Assembly: GCF_018502625.1 (NCBI RefSeq) | Contig: NZ_CP075566.1 | Coordinates: forward strand, 2,547,001 to 2,611,000 | DNA length: 64,000 nt | Direction: 5' to 3' | Origin: Pseudomonas hormoni | GTDB lineage: Bacteria > Pseudomonadota > Gammaproteobacteria > Pseudomonadales > Pseudomonadaceae | Part shown: positions 1 through 7,971 of the stretch, piece after piece | Numbering within the stretch: the first letter of the stretch is position 1 | Layout of the letters: every line of letters begins with the position of its first letter | Notes under the pieces: generated by a model | Databases searched by the model: none | Seen by the model: only the letters and a program-made list of their open reading frames with translations | Told to the model about the DNA's origin: nothing | Program-made: the position numbers and the translations under genes

Positions 1-2
1 AC

Positions 3-323
3 GGCGTGGCCGGTCCCGGCACCGGCGCGTTCTGGACCGTCAGCAGTATGCTGATGTACCCCATCGACCTGGTGAAGGCCAGCGGCGTGGCCCGCAGCAT
101 GAACTTCGTCAGCAACATTGCAGCGCTGTCGGTGTTCATCTTTTCCGGGCAAGTGGACTGGATCATCGGCCTGTGCATGGGCGTGTCGGTCATGGTCGGC
201 GCATTCTTCGGCGCCCGCTCCGCCATCAGCGGCGGAGCCAAGTTCATTCGTCCGGTGTTCATCACCGTGGTGCTGGGCCTGACCGTGCGGCTAGCCTGGC
301 AACACTGGTTCAGCGTGGCCTAG
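3..323 (+). CDS. TauE/SafE (TSUP) family membrane permease, C-terminal part
   Basis: The frame is open from the window edge, so only about the last 107 residues are visible. It begins with a Gly-Pro-Gly-Thr-Gly motif, as in the second half of TSUP (DUF81) proteins, and contains about three hydrophobic segments ([31 protein letters not shown], and a final [15 protein letters not shown]). The Gly-Ala-x-x-Gly-Ala turn is typical of this family of inner-membrane sulfur-compound or anion exporters. The substrate cannot be read from this fragment. Its 3' end overlaps the convergent nudC gene by 33 bases. Confidence 0.8.
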   Translation, partial: GVAGPGTGAFWTVSSMLMYPIDLVKASGVARSMNFVSNIAALSVFIFSGQVDWIIGLCMGVSVMVGAFFGARSAISGGAKFIRPVFITVVLGLTVRLAWQHWFSVA

Positions 324-1121
324 ACGTCGCGCCACATAAACGTCGATCAGGTAACGGGCAATCGAGCGTGACGCCGGCAACGGCGGCAGCTCGTGCACGT
401 TGAACCACTGGGCGTCCTCGATCTCGTCTTCCTGACAGACAATTTCGCCGCCGGCATACTCGGCGTGAAAACCCAGCATCATCGAGTGCGGGAACGGCCA
501 GCACTGGCTGCCCATGTACTGGATGTTCTTGACCTCGATCTGCACTTCCTCGCGAACCTCACGAATCAGGCAGTCTTCGGCCGACTCGCCCGGCTCGGCG
601 AATCCGGCCAGCGTACTGTAGACCCCGGTGACAAACCGCGGTGAACGCGCCAGCAGGACTTCATCGCCACGGGTGATCAGCACGATCATGCTCGGCGAAA
701 TGCGCGGGTAATAACGCAGGTCGCACGGTTCGCAGTACATCGCCCGTTCCCGGACGACTTGCTTCGTGGCCTGCCCGCAATTGCCGCAAAAGCGGTGCTC
801 GCGGGCCCAGGTACCGATTTGCGCAGCATAACCGAGCACCTTGTAGATGGCGTGATCACCTTCGAGCATGAACGCCCGCAGGCCTTTCCAGTTGCAGCCC
901 GGCACTTCGCTGTGACTGCGTAGCTCCAGCAGATACACCGGCTCGCCATCCAGGTGGCCTATGCCATGTTCGGCAAGAATCGACAGGTCCTGACGCTTGA
1001 GCCAATCGCGCGGGAACAGCGCGCCATTGTCATCGAACAGAAAGCCTTCGGGGCTGCGCGCAACGGCCCAGCCGCCCGGTTGATCGGTGTCCAGTACTGC
1101 AGTGGTCCAGCGTGAAGTCAT
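291..1121 (-). CDS. nudC: NADH pyrophosphatase / NAD-cap hydrolase NudC
   Basis: This 276-residue Nudix hydrolase is expected to cleave NAD(H) to NMN(H) and AMP and to remove NAD caps from RNA 5' ends. Four zinc-ligand cysteines sit at about residues 112, 115, 130 and 133 (CGNC and CEPC). The Nudix box runs from about Gly173 to Glu192 (GFAEPGES ... REVREEV). A NudC-type SQxWPFPxS motif follows it; here it reads SQCWPFPHS, with Cys where Pro is usual. The length matches bacterial NudC. Its last 33 bases overlap the convergent permease gene. Seven bases separate it from the crotonase gene upstream on the same strand, so the two may be co-transcribed. Confidence 0.93.
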   Translation of the reverse strand: MTSRWTTAVLDTDQPGGWAVARSPEGFLFDDNGALFPRDWLKRQDLSILAEHGIGHLDGEPVYLLELRSHSEVPGCNWKGLRAFMLEGDHAIYKVLGYAAQIGTWAREHRFCGNCGQATKQVVRERAMYCEPCDLRYYPRISPSMIVLITRGDEVLLARSPRFVTGVYSTLAGFAEPGESAEDCLIREVREEVQIEVKNIQYMGSQCWPFPHSMMLGFHAEYAGGEIVCQEDEIEDAQWFNVHELPPLPASRSIARYLIDVYVARRLGHAEPVLPG

Positions 1122-1128
1122 TTTTCAA

Positions 1129-1941
1129 TCAATCCAGAAATTCGGGTTTCTGTTTGCTCATATGGGCGGCCATGGCCACGCGCAAATCAGTGGATTGCAG
1201 CATGGCGGCGTTCCAGGTGGCGACGTATTCGAGGCCGTCGTCGATGCGATGGTCACGCATGTAGCTGATCATTTCCTTGGTGCCGGTGATCGCGATCGGC
1301 GACTTGCCGGCAATCTCGCGGGCAATGCCCATGACGCCGTCGAGCAGGCTGGCGGCATCGCTGTAGACGCGATTGACCAGACCGATATTGCGCGCTTCCT
1401 CGGCGCCAAACGAGCGACCAGTGTAAGCCAGTTCACGCAGCATGCCGTCACCGATGATCCGCGGCAAGCGTTGCAATGTGCCGACGTCGGCGGCCATGCC
1501 GATGTCGATTTCCTTGATCGAGAATTGCGCATCTTCGGCGGCGTAACGCATGTCGCAGGCCGAAATCAGGTCGATCGCGCCACCCAGGCAGTATCCCTGA
1601 ATCGCCGCCAGCACCGGCTTGCGGCAATTATCGACGGCATTGAAGGAGGCTTGCAGCGCCAGAATCTTGCGCCGCAGCAGGCGCGCGTTGCGGCCAACGT
1701 CCTTGCCCAGCTCATTGGCCACGCCGGCCAGCATCATCAGATCGATGCCGGACGAGAAATGTTTGCCGGCACCACTGAGCACCACCACCCGCACTTCGTC
1801 GGTATCGTCGATCCAATGGAAGATCTCGATGATCTCCTTCCAGAACGCAGCGTTCATCGAATTGATCTTTTCCGGGCGATTGATTTGCACATGGGCAATT
1901 TTATCGACCAGTTCGACGGTGAACGCAGTGTACTGAGACAT
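1129..1941 (-). CDS. Enoyl-CoA hydratase/isomerase family, probable delta(3,5)-delta(2,4)-dienoyl-CoA isomerase
   Basis: This 270-residue crotonase-fold protein probably acts in beta-oxidation of unsaturated fatty acids. The oxyanion-hole regions are present (HFSSGIDL and GYCLGGAIDL). Asp124, Glu144 and Asp152 have the spacing (20 and 8 residues) of the catalytic Asp/Glu/Asp set known from mammalian ECH1, and the surrounding block KEIDIGMAADVGTLQRLP is the ECH1-type signature. This favours dienoyl-CoA isomerase over simple hydratase. It lies upstream of nudC with a 7-base gap. A 557-base non-coding region separates it from the divergent glgA, so both promoters must lie there. Confidence 0.85.
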   Translation of the reverse strand: MSQYTAFTVELVDKIAHVQINRPEKINSMNAAFWKEIIEIFHWIDDTDEVRVVVLSGAGKHFSSGIDLMMLAGVANELGKDVGRNARLLRRKILALQASFNAVDNCRKPVLAAIQGYCLGGAIDLISACDMRYAAEDAQFSIKEIDIGMAADVGTLQRLPRIIGDGMLRELAYTGRSFGAEEARNIGLVNRVYSDAASLLDGVMGIAREIAGKSPIAITGTKEMISYMRDHRIDDGLEYVATWNAAMLQSTDLRVAMAAHMSKQKPEFLD

Positions 1942-2498
1942 GGCAGTGATCCTTTACCGGGGCAAAAAAAGAGGCCCGAACTATAACAAGGCATCCCGTT
2001 CGGCAGTAAGGCAGCGGTTCGGCCAAAAGCGGGACCGCACAGCGCACCACAATAGTGCGTCGGCGCTACAGCGCTCGCATATTCGTGTGAACGCCATGTT
2101 ACTTTTTGGGGCTCGATCGCAAAAAAACATGCCCTTCGTCGGAGCGTTGCGGTGTCTATCCGGTACGTCCGTACCTCTTTGAACCGATTGTCGAACAATT
2201 TTGCCATATGTCCTTCACCGCTCTAAGTTCTGGCCTAGACTCATTTCCGCGGGGCAAAACCGGTCGGTCACAAAGTGCAAAAAAAATCGAAACTTTTGCT
2301 CTTCGTGGTCGGTCCTCTGAAAGGTAGGTGCGTTGCGACTGGTGCAATCCTTGCAACGTCCACTCCAGCCAATCTGCTTCAACGCATGGGCAGCGTTTGC
2401 TGACCAATGCGTCGCGCATTTGCGCCCGGCCACAGGAATTGGCCACGAAACACCGTTTGCCAGACCTGAGAATTAGATCAACAACACGGGAGATTCAT
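1942..2498. other. Long intergenic region between the crotonase gene and glgA
   Basis: This 557-base stretch between divergent genes holds no convincing protein. Short frames inside it are low-quality and lack ribosome binding sites. It must carry the promoter of the glgA operon and that of the crotonase-nudC pair. A CTAGACT block at 2235-2241 resembles the -10 element favoured by RpoS, but no matching -35 is visible. A-rich tracts occur at about 2123-2129 and 2280-2287. The reading frame of glgA extends upstream to 2328, but the sequence there does not look coding. Confidence 0.6.
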
Positions 2499-4085
2499 AT
2501 GATCAGTGCGGCTTTAGACATTCAGGGAGAACGTGCTCATCAGCAGGTCGGCGAAACGAGCGCCGTGAGCGCCCCAAGTGCCCAATCGATCAACGTCCCG
2601 AGCGCCAAGACGCTTACGCCGGTGACCAGCCAGAATCCCAATCGAAAGAAAGTGTTGTTCGTCACCTCGGAAATCGCCGACCTGGTGAAGACCGGCGGTC
2701 TGGGTGACGTCTCGGCAGCACTGCCCCGCGCCATGGCGCTATTGCACGATGTGCGTGTGCTGATCCCCGGCTACCCGCAAGTGCTGCACAGCGAAAACCC
2801 GATTCATATTATTGGCGAGCTCGGTGGTCATGCCGCATTGCCACCCTGCAAGATCGGGCGCATGGACATGCCTGACGGTCTGGTCATTTACGTGTTGATC
2901 TGCCCTGAACTCTACGAGCGCGAAGGGTCCCCCTACGGCGCCAACAACGGTCGCGACTGGCCGGACAACCATATCCGCTTCGCCCGCCTCGGCCTGGCCG
3001 CTGCCGATATCGCCGCCAACCTCGCGCAGATCCACTGGTGCCCGGACCTGGTGCACGCCCATGACTGGCCCGCCGGCCTGGCGCCTGCCTACATGCACTG
3101 GCGTGGGCAGCGCACCCCGACGCTGTTCACCATTCACAACCTCGCTTATCAAGGCGTGACCAGTCTGGGGTCCTGCCCGGAACTCGGCATTCCCGCGCAT
3201 GCCCTGCAACAGGAAGGCATGGAGTTCTACGGCAAGATGTCGTTCCTCAAGGCCGGCATGGCTTATTCGAGCCACATCACTACGGTCAGCGCCACCTACG
3301 CCCAGGAAATCACCACGCCGGCCTTCGGCTGCGGCCTCGACGGCTTTCTCGCCGCCAAGACCCAGCAAGGCCTGCTCAGCGGCATTCCCAATGGCATTGA
3401 CGAGAGCTGGGACGCCGCCACCGACTCTCACCTTTTCCACCAATTCAGCATCGGTGACTGGGAAGGTAAAGCAGTCAACGCGGCGCACGTGCGCGACCTG
3501 TTTGGCCTGGAGGATTCAGAAGGCCCGCTGTTTGCCGTGGTCTCGCGTCTGGTCTACCAGAAAGGCCTGGACCTGACCGAAGCCGTGTCCGAGTACATCG
3601 TCGAATCGGGTGGCCAGATCGCGATCATCGGTCGTGGCGAGCCGGAAGAAGAACAAGCCATGCGCGAACTGGCCCTGCGTTTCCCCGGGCAAATCGGTGT
3701 ACGCATCGGCTTCAACGAAACCGACGCCCGCCGCATGTTTGCCGGCAGCGATTTCCTGCTGATGCCATCGCGTTACGAACCTTGCGGCCTGAGCCAGATG
3801 TACGCCCAGCGCTTCGGCTCATTGCCGGTAGCCCGCAACACCGGAGGTCTGGCCGACACCATCGAAAATGGCGTGACCGGTTTCCTGTTCGACGAATCCA
3901 CCGTTGAGAGTTATCAGGAAGCCCTGAGCCGGGCCTTCAAGGTGTTTGCCTTCCCCGACCTGCTCAACGCCATGCGTTGCCGCGCCATGGCTGCGCCTTT
4001 CAACTGGTGCAAAGCGGTCGAACCCTACGCCGAACTCTATGAACAGCTTGTTGCTAAAGCACTGGGGAAATCGAACAGACAGTAA
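2499..4085 (+). CDS. glgA: Glycogen synthase GlgA (GT5)
   Basis: It transfers glucose from a nucleotide sugar to the non-reducing end of alpha-1,4-glucan. The ATG at 2499 gives 528 residues and is preceded by GGGAG at suitable distance; the frame is open further upstream but without a better start. An unusual, low-complexity N-terminal extension of about 48 residues (Ala/Ser/Thr/Pro/Gln-rich) comes before the first Rossmann strand (KKVLFVTSEIADLVK). The sugar-nucleotide loop KTGGLGD is at 64-70, and the C-terminal donor site has PSRYEPCGL followed by NTGGLADT. It is the first gene of the trehalose/glucan operon and lies 14 bases from treZ. No glgC is seen in this window, so the source of ADP-glucose is not local. 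Confidence 0.95.
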   Translation: MISAALDIQGERAHQQVGETSAVSAPSAQSINVPSAKTLTPVTSQNPNRKKVLFVTSEIADLVKTGGLGDVSAALPRAMALLHDVRVLIPGYPQVLHSENPIHIIGELGGHAALPPCKIGRMDMPDGLVIYVLICPELYEREGSPYGANNGRDWPDNHIRFARLGLAAADIAANLAQIHWCPDLVHAHDWPAGLAPAYMHWRGQRTPTLFTIHNLAYQGVTSLGSCPELGIPAHALQQEGMEFYGKMSFLKAGMAYSSHITTVSATYAQEITTPAFGCGLDGFLAAKTQQGLLSGIPNGIDESWDAATDSHLFHQFSIGDWEGKAVNAAHVRDLFGLEDSEGPLFAVVSRLVYQKGLDLTEAVSEYIVESGGQIAIIGRGEPEEEQAMRELALRFPGQIGVRIGFNETDARRMFAGSDFLLMPSRYEPCGLSQMYAQRFGSLPVARNTGGLADTIENGVTGFLFDESTVESYQEALSRAFKVFAFPDLLNAMRCRAMAAPFNWCKAVEPYAELYEQLVAKALGKSNRQ

Positions 4086-4099
4086 GAGGTTTTTGAACA

Positions 4100-5896
4100 A
4101 TGCCGTTACGGACCCTTGAGACCTGGCCCCACGGCGCAATCATGCTGGACGCAGAACACACGCGTTTTGCCTTGTGGGCGCCAGATGCGTTTTTTGTCAG
4201 TGTCGAACTGGAAGATGGACAATCCTTGCCGTTACTGCCTCAGGCCGATGGCTGGTTCGTGATCAAAACGCGTTGCCCGGCAGGCACGCGTTATCGCTTC
4301 AACATCGACGGTGAGATTGAAGTACCCGACCCGGCTTCCCGCGCACAGGCCGGTGACATTCATCGGCACAGCGTGGTGGTCGACCCGCTCGCCTACACCT
4401 GGCAACACAGCACCTGGCTGGGGCGGCCATGGAACGAGGCGGTGATCTACGAATTGCACGTCGGTGCGCTGGGTGGCTTCAGTGAAGTCGAACAGCACCT
4501 CGAGCGCCTCGCGGCGTTGGGCATTACGGCCATCGAGCTGATGCCCATCGCGCAATTTCCCGGTGATCGAAACTGGGGCTACGACGGGGTGCTGCCCTAC
4601 GCGCCCCAGGCGTCCTATGGCACCCCCGAACAACTCAAGCACCTGATCGACACCGCCCACGGCCATGGCCTGGCGGTGATCCTCGACGTGGTCTACAACC
4701 ACTTCGGCCCGGATGGCAATTACCTGCATCGCTACGCCAAGGGCTTCTTCAATGAAGACAAGCACACGCCCTGGGGCGCGGCCATCGACTTCCGGCGGCG
4801 CGAGGTGCGTGACTTCTTCATCGACAATGCGTTGATGTGGTTGCTGGAATACCGCTTTGACGGTTTGCGCTTTGATGCGGTGCACGCCATCGAAAGCCCG
4901 GACTTTCTTCAGGAACTGGCGCAACGCATTCGCCAGCAGACCGATCCGGCGCGGCATGTGTGGTTGACGGTCGAGAACGAGCACAACCAGGCCAGCCTGC
5001 TGCAAGAAGGGTTCGACGCGCAGTGGAACGACGACGGCCACAACGCGTTGCACGTGCTGCTGACCGGTGAAACCGATGCCTATTACGCCGACTACGCCGA
5101 CAACCCCACCGAACAATTGGCCCGCTGCCTGAGCCAGGGCTTCGTGTTTCAGGGTCACACCAACCGCCATGGGGAAGCCCGCGGTGAGCCCAGCGGTCAT
5201 TTGCCGCCCACGGCGTTCGTGCTGTTTTTGCAAAATCATGACCAGATCGGCAATCGCGCGTTCGGCGAACGGCTGCACCAACTGGCCCATCCCGACGCAT
5301 TGAAAGCCGCGACAGCATTGTTGCTGTTGTCGCCGATGATCCCGTTGATGTTCATGGGCGACGAATTCGCCGCACAAGAACCATTCCTGTTCTTCACCAG
5401 CCATCACGGAGAACTCGCGGAACTGGTCCGCGAAGGACGTCGTAACGAGTTTTCCGCGTTCAGCGCCTTTGCCGATCCGGATAAACGCGAACAGATCCCC
5501 GACCCGAACGCGCCGCAGACGTTTGAAGACTCACGCCCGAACCTGACGGCGAGCCGACAATCCACCCTTTACGCGCTGTATCGCCAACTGTTGCAGATCC
5601 GTCATGAGCAGATCATCGCGCACTTGCCGGGCGCTCACCCGTTGGGGGCCGACGTGCTGGCGCAAGGCGCCGTGACGGCGCGCTGGCAACTGGGCGATGG
5701 CAGCCTGCTGCGCATTGACCTGAACCTCAGCGACACGCCGGTGGTCCACTCCCCACAGGTCGGCACGTCGTTGCTGTTCGAACACCCGCCGAAGTCCGCC
5801 GACCTGTTGGATCAGGGCACACTTGCCCCGTATTGCGCGCTAGTCAGCCTCACGGCCGCGGCCCCTTTGCTACCCCCGGATGGAGAGCGCCAATGA
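4100..5896 (+). CDS. treZ: Malto-oligosyltrehalose trehalohydrolase TreZ (GH13)
   Basis: It hydrolyses the alpha-1,4 bond next to the trehalosyl end made by TreY and so releases free trehalose. The protein has 598 residues. An N-terminal CBM48-like domain (FALWAPDAFFVSVEL) leads into a GH13 barrel with the conserved regions DVVYNHFGPDG, the nucleophile block DGLRFDAVHAI, the acid block WLTVENEHNQ and FLQNHDQIGNRA. The ATG at 4100 follows an AAGAGG ribosome binding site. It ends in an ATGA overlap with malQ, which indicates translational coupling. The order glgA-treZ-malQ-treY puts synthesis and release of trehalose in one transcript. Confidence 0.95.
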   Translation: MPLRTLETWPHGAIMLDAEHTRFALWAPDAFFVSVELEDGQSLPLLPQADGWFVIKTRCPAGTRYRFNIDGEIEVPDPASRAQAGDIHRHSVVVDPLAYTWQHSTWLGRPWNEAVIYELHVGALGGFSEVEQHLERLAALGITAIELMPIAQFPGDRNWGYDGVLPYAPQASYGTPEQLKHLIDTAHGHGLAVILDVVYNHFGPDGNYLHRYAKGFFNEDKHTPWGAAIDFRRREVRDFFIDNALMWLLEYRFDGLRFDAVHAIESPDFLQELAQRIRQQTDPARHVWLTVENEHNQASLLQEGFDAQWNDDGHNALHVLLTGETDAYYADYADNPTEQLARCLSQGFVFQGHTNRHGEARGEPSGHLPPTAFVLFLQNHDQIGNRAFGERLHQLAHPDALKAATALLLLSPMIPLMFMGDEFAAQEPFLFFTSHHGELAELVREGRRNEFSAFSAFADPDKREQIPDPNAPQTFEDSRPNLTASRQSTLYALYRQLLQIRHEQIIAHLPGAHPLGADVLAQGAVTARWQLGDGSLLRIDLNLSDTPVVHSPQVGTSLLFEHPPKSADLLDQGTLAPYCALVSLTAAAPLLPPDGERQ

Positions 5897-7971
5897 GCGA
5901 TGCGCAACTGGAAATACTGGCCGGCCGAGCTGGCCTGGCAGTCGACTGGATCGACGCCAACGGCCGCCCACAGAAAGTCGCCCCATCAGTGTTACGCAAC
6001 GTCCTGACCGGACTCGGCCACCCGGCCGGCAGTGCCCAGGAAATCGACGCCAGCCTGCTCGAATTGCAGCAGGTGCAACAGACCCGGCACCTGCCGCCGC
6101 TGCTGACCGCAGACTTTGGCGTGGGCCTGAGCCTGGCGCATTACTTCGAGCCGCAAACACTCTGCGAGATCCACCTTGAAGATGGCTCGCGACTCAACCT
6201 GAAACTGGATGCCGAGGCGTCGCTGCCCGGTCTGATCCCGGTCGGTTACCAGCACGTCAGCATTGACGGGCAGTCCTTTACGCTGGCCGTGGCACCGACG
6301 CGCTGCTACAGCGTCGGCGATGCCGTCGACAGTCCGATCCCCCGCGCCTGGGGACTCAGCGTGCAATTGTATTCGCTGCGCCGTCCCGGCGATGGCGGTT
6401 TCGGCGATACCCAGGCACTGGAAGATCTCGCCCGGGTGGCCGGTGAACGGGGCGCCGAAGCCTTGGCGATCAGCCCGCTGCACGCGATGTTCAGAAGCGA
6501 TACCCAGCGCTACAGCCCCTATTCGCCGTCCAGCCGTCTGTTTCTCAACAGCCTTTACGCCGCGCCCGGTGCGATCCTCGGGGAGCGAGCGATGCGCACG
6601 GCGATTGATGCCACCGGGCTCGCCGCTGAACTCAAGCACCTTGAAGCACTGCCACTGATCGACTGGCCCGTCGCGGCCGAAGCCAAGCATCGTCTGTTGC
6701 AGGCGTTGTATGAAGGCTTCGTCCAGGGCGAACACCCGCTGCATGCCGACTTCAGCAGCTACCGCCACGCTGCCGGCGAAGCCCTGGAAAACCACTGCCG
6801 CTTCGAAGCCATTCAGGAAGCCCGCGCCGCCAAGGGTGAAAACCTCGACTGGCGCGAATGGCCCGAGCAATGGCGCGATCCGCGCAGCGCAGCGCTGGCT
6901 GAATTCGCCGAAGAGAATGCCGGGCGCATTGGCTTCTTTGCCTTTTGCCAATGGCTGATCACCCGATGCCTGGAGCGTGCACAAACCGCCGCCCGCAGCA
7001 GCGGCATGAGCATTGGCTTGATCGCTGACCTGGCGGTGGGTGCCGACGGCGGTGGCAGCCAGGCCTGGAGCCGCCAGGATGAACTGCTCGCCTCCCTGAC
7101 CGTGGGCGCGCCACCGGACATTCTCAACCGTACCGGCCAGGGCTGGGGGATTTCCGCGTTCTCGCCCGAAGGTCTGGTACGCAACGGCTTTCGCGCTTTC
7201 ATCGAAATGCTCCGGGCCAACTTCGCCCACGCGGGCGGTCTGCGCATCGATCACGTCATGGGCCTGCAACGGTTGTGGGTGATCCCCAACGGTGCAGTAC
7301 CCGCTGACGGCGCTTATCTCTATTACCCGGTTGACGATCTGCTGCGCCTTCTGGCCCTTGAATCCCATCGGCATCAGGCCATCGTCCTTGGCGAAGATCT
7401 CGGTACGGTGGAGGACAGCCTGCGGGAGAAACTCATCGCCCGCTCGATCCTCGGCATGCGCGTGATGCTGTTCGAACAGGACAACGCACACTTCAAACCG
7501 ATCCTCGACTGGCCGGACAACGCACTGGCGACCACCAGCACCCACGACCTGCCGACGCTCAATGGCTGGTGGCATGGCCGCGACATCGACTGGAACGCCA
7601 GGTTGGGGCTGGTCGATGCCCAGAGTGAAATCGAGTGGCGCCATCACCGCGAACGCGAGCGCGAAGGCCTGCGCCGTGTATTGAGCGAAGACCCGCAGAA
7701 CTTTCGCGAGGAGTCCCACGAAACCGATCAGGTGCTCGACGCCGCCATTCGTTTCCTCGGTCATACCCGCGCGCCGCTGGTGTTGCTGCCACTGGAAGAT
7801 GCCCTGGGCATCGAGCAGCAGGCCAACCTGCCCGGCACCATCGATACGCACCCCAATTGGTCGCGACGTTTGCCCGGCGACAGCGAAGCGCTGCTCGATC
7901 ACCCGGACGCCGCCCGGCGCCTGGAACTGCTCGCTTGCGCGCGACTTCAGGCCGCCGAGCGTGACCGATGA
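5893..7971 (+). CDS. malQ: 4-alpha-glucanotransferase MalQ (GH77 amylomaltase)
   Basis: It disproportionates malto-oligosaccharides by moving maltosyl or longer units between chains, which recycles the short glucans left by TreZ and GlgX. The start was placed at 5893 because ATG overlaps the treZ stop as ATGA and GGAG lies just upstream; the longer frame from 5833 lies inside treZ. The protein has 692 residues, the size of the long proteobacterial MalQ type with an extra N-terminal region. Catalytic blocks: GGLRIDHVMGL (nucleophile Asp), LGEDLGTV (acid Glu) and TTSTHDLPTL (third Asp). It ends in an ATGA overlap with treY. Confidence 0.95.
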   Translation: MSDAQLEILAGRAGLAVDWIDANGRPQKVAPSVLRNVLTGLGHPAGSAQEIDASLLELQQVQQTRHLPPLLTADFGVGLSLAHYFEPQTLCEIHLEDGSRLNLKLDAEASLPGLIPVGYQHVSIDGQSFTLAVAPTRCYSVGDAVDSPIPRAWGLSVQLYSLRRPGDGGFGDTQALEDLARVAGERGAEALAISPLHAMFRSDTQRYSPYSPSSRLFLNSLYAAPGAILGERAMRTAIDATGLAAELKHLEALPLIDWPVAAEAKHRLLQALYEGFVQGEHPLHADFSSYRHAAGEALENHCRFEAIQEARAAKGENLDWREWPEQWRDPRSAALAEFAEENAGRIGFFAFCQWLITRCLERAQTAARSSGMSIGLIADLAVGADGGGSQAWSRQDELLASLTVGAPPDILNRTGQGWGISAFSPEGLVRNGFRAFIEMLRANFAHAGGLRIDHVMGLQRLWVIPNGAVPADGAYLYYPVDDLLRLLALESHRHQAIVLGEDLGTVEDSLREKLIARSILGMRVMLFEQDNAHFKPILDWPDNALATTSTHDLPTLNGWWHGRDIDWNARLGLVDAQSEIEWRHHREREREGLRRVLSEDPQNFREESHETDQVLDAAIRFLGHTRAPLVLLPLEDALGIEQQANLPGTIDTHPNWSRRLPGDSEALLDHPDAARRLELLACARLQAAERDR

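Noticed and set aside
1978..2004. GAACTA-N16-TCGGC upstream of glgA as a sigma-22 promoter
   Set aside because: Spacing is right but both boxes miss a key base (last T of GAACTT, final A of TCnnA), and it is about 500 bases from the glgA start.
2289..2320. GAAACTT ... TCTGA before glgA as an AlgU promoter
   Set aside because: The spacer between AACTT and TCTGA is about 20 bases, while 16-17 are required, and the -35 has an extra A.
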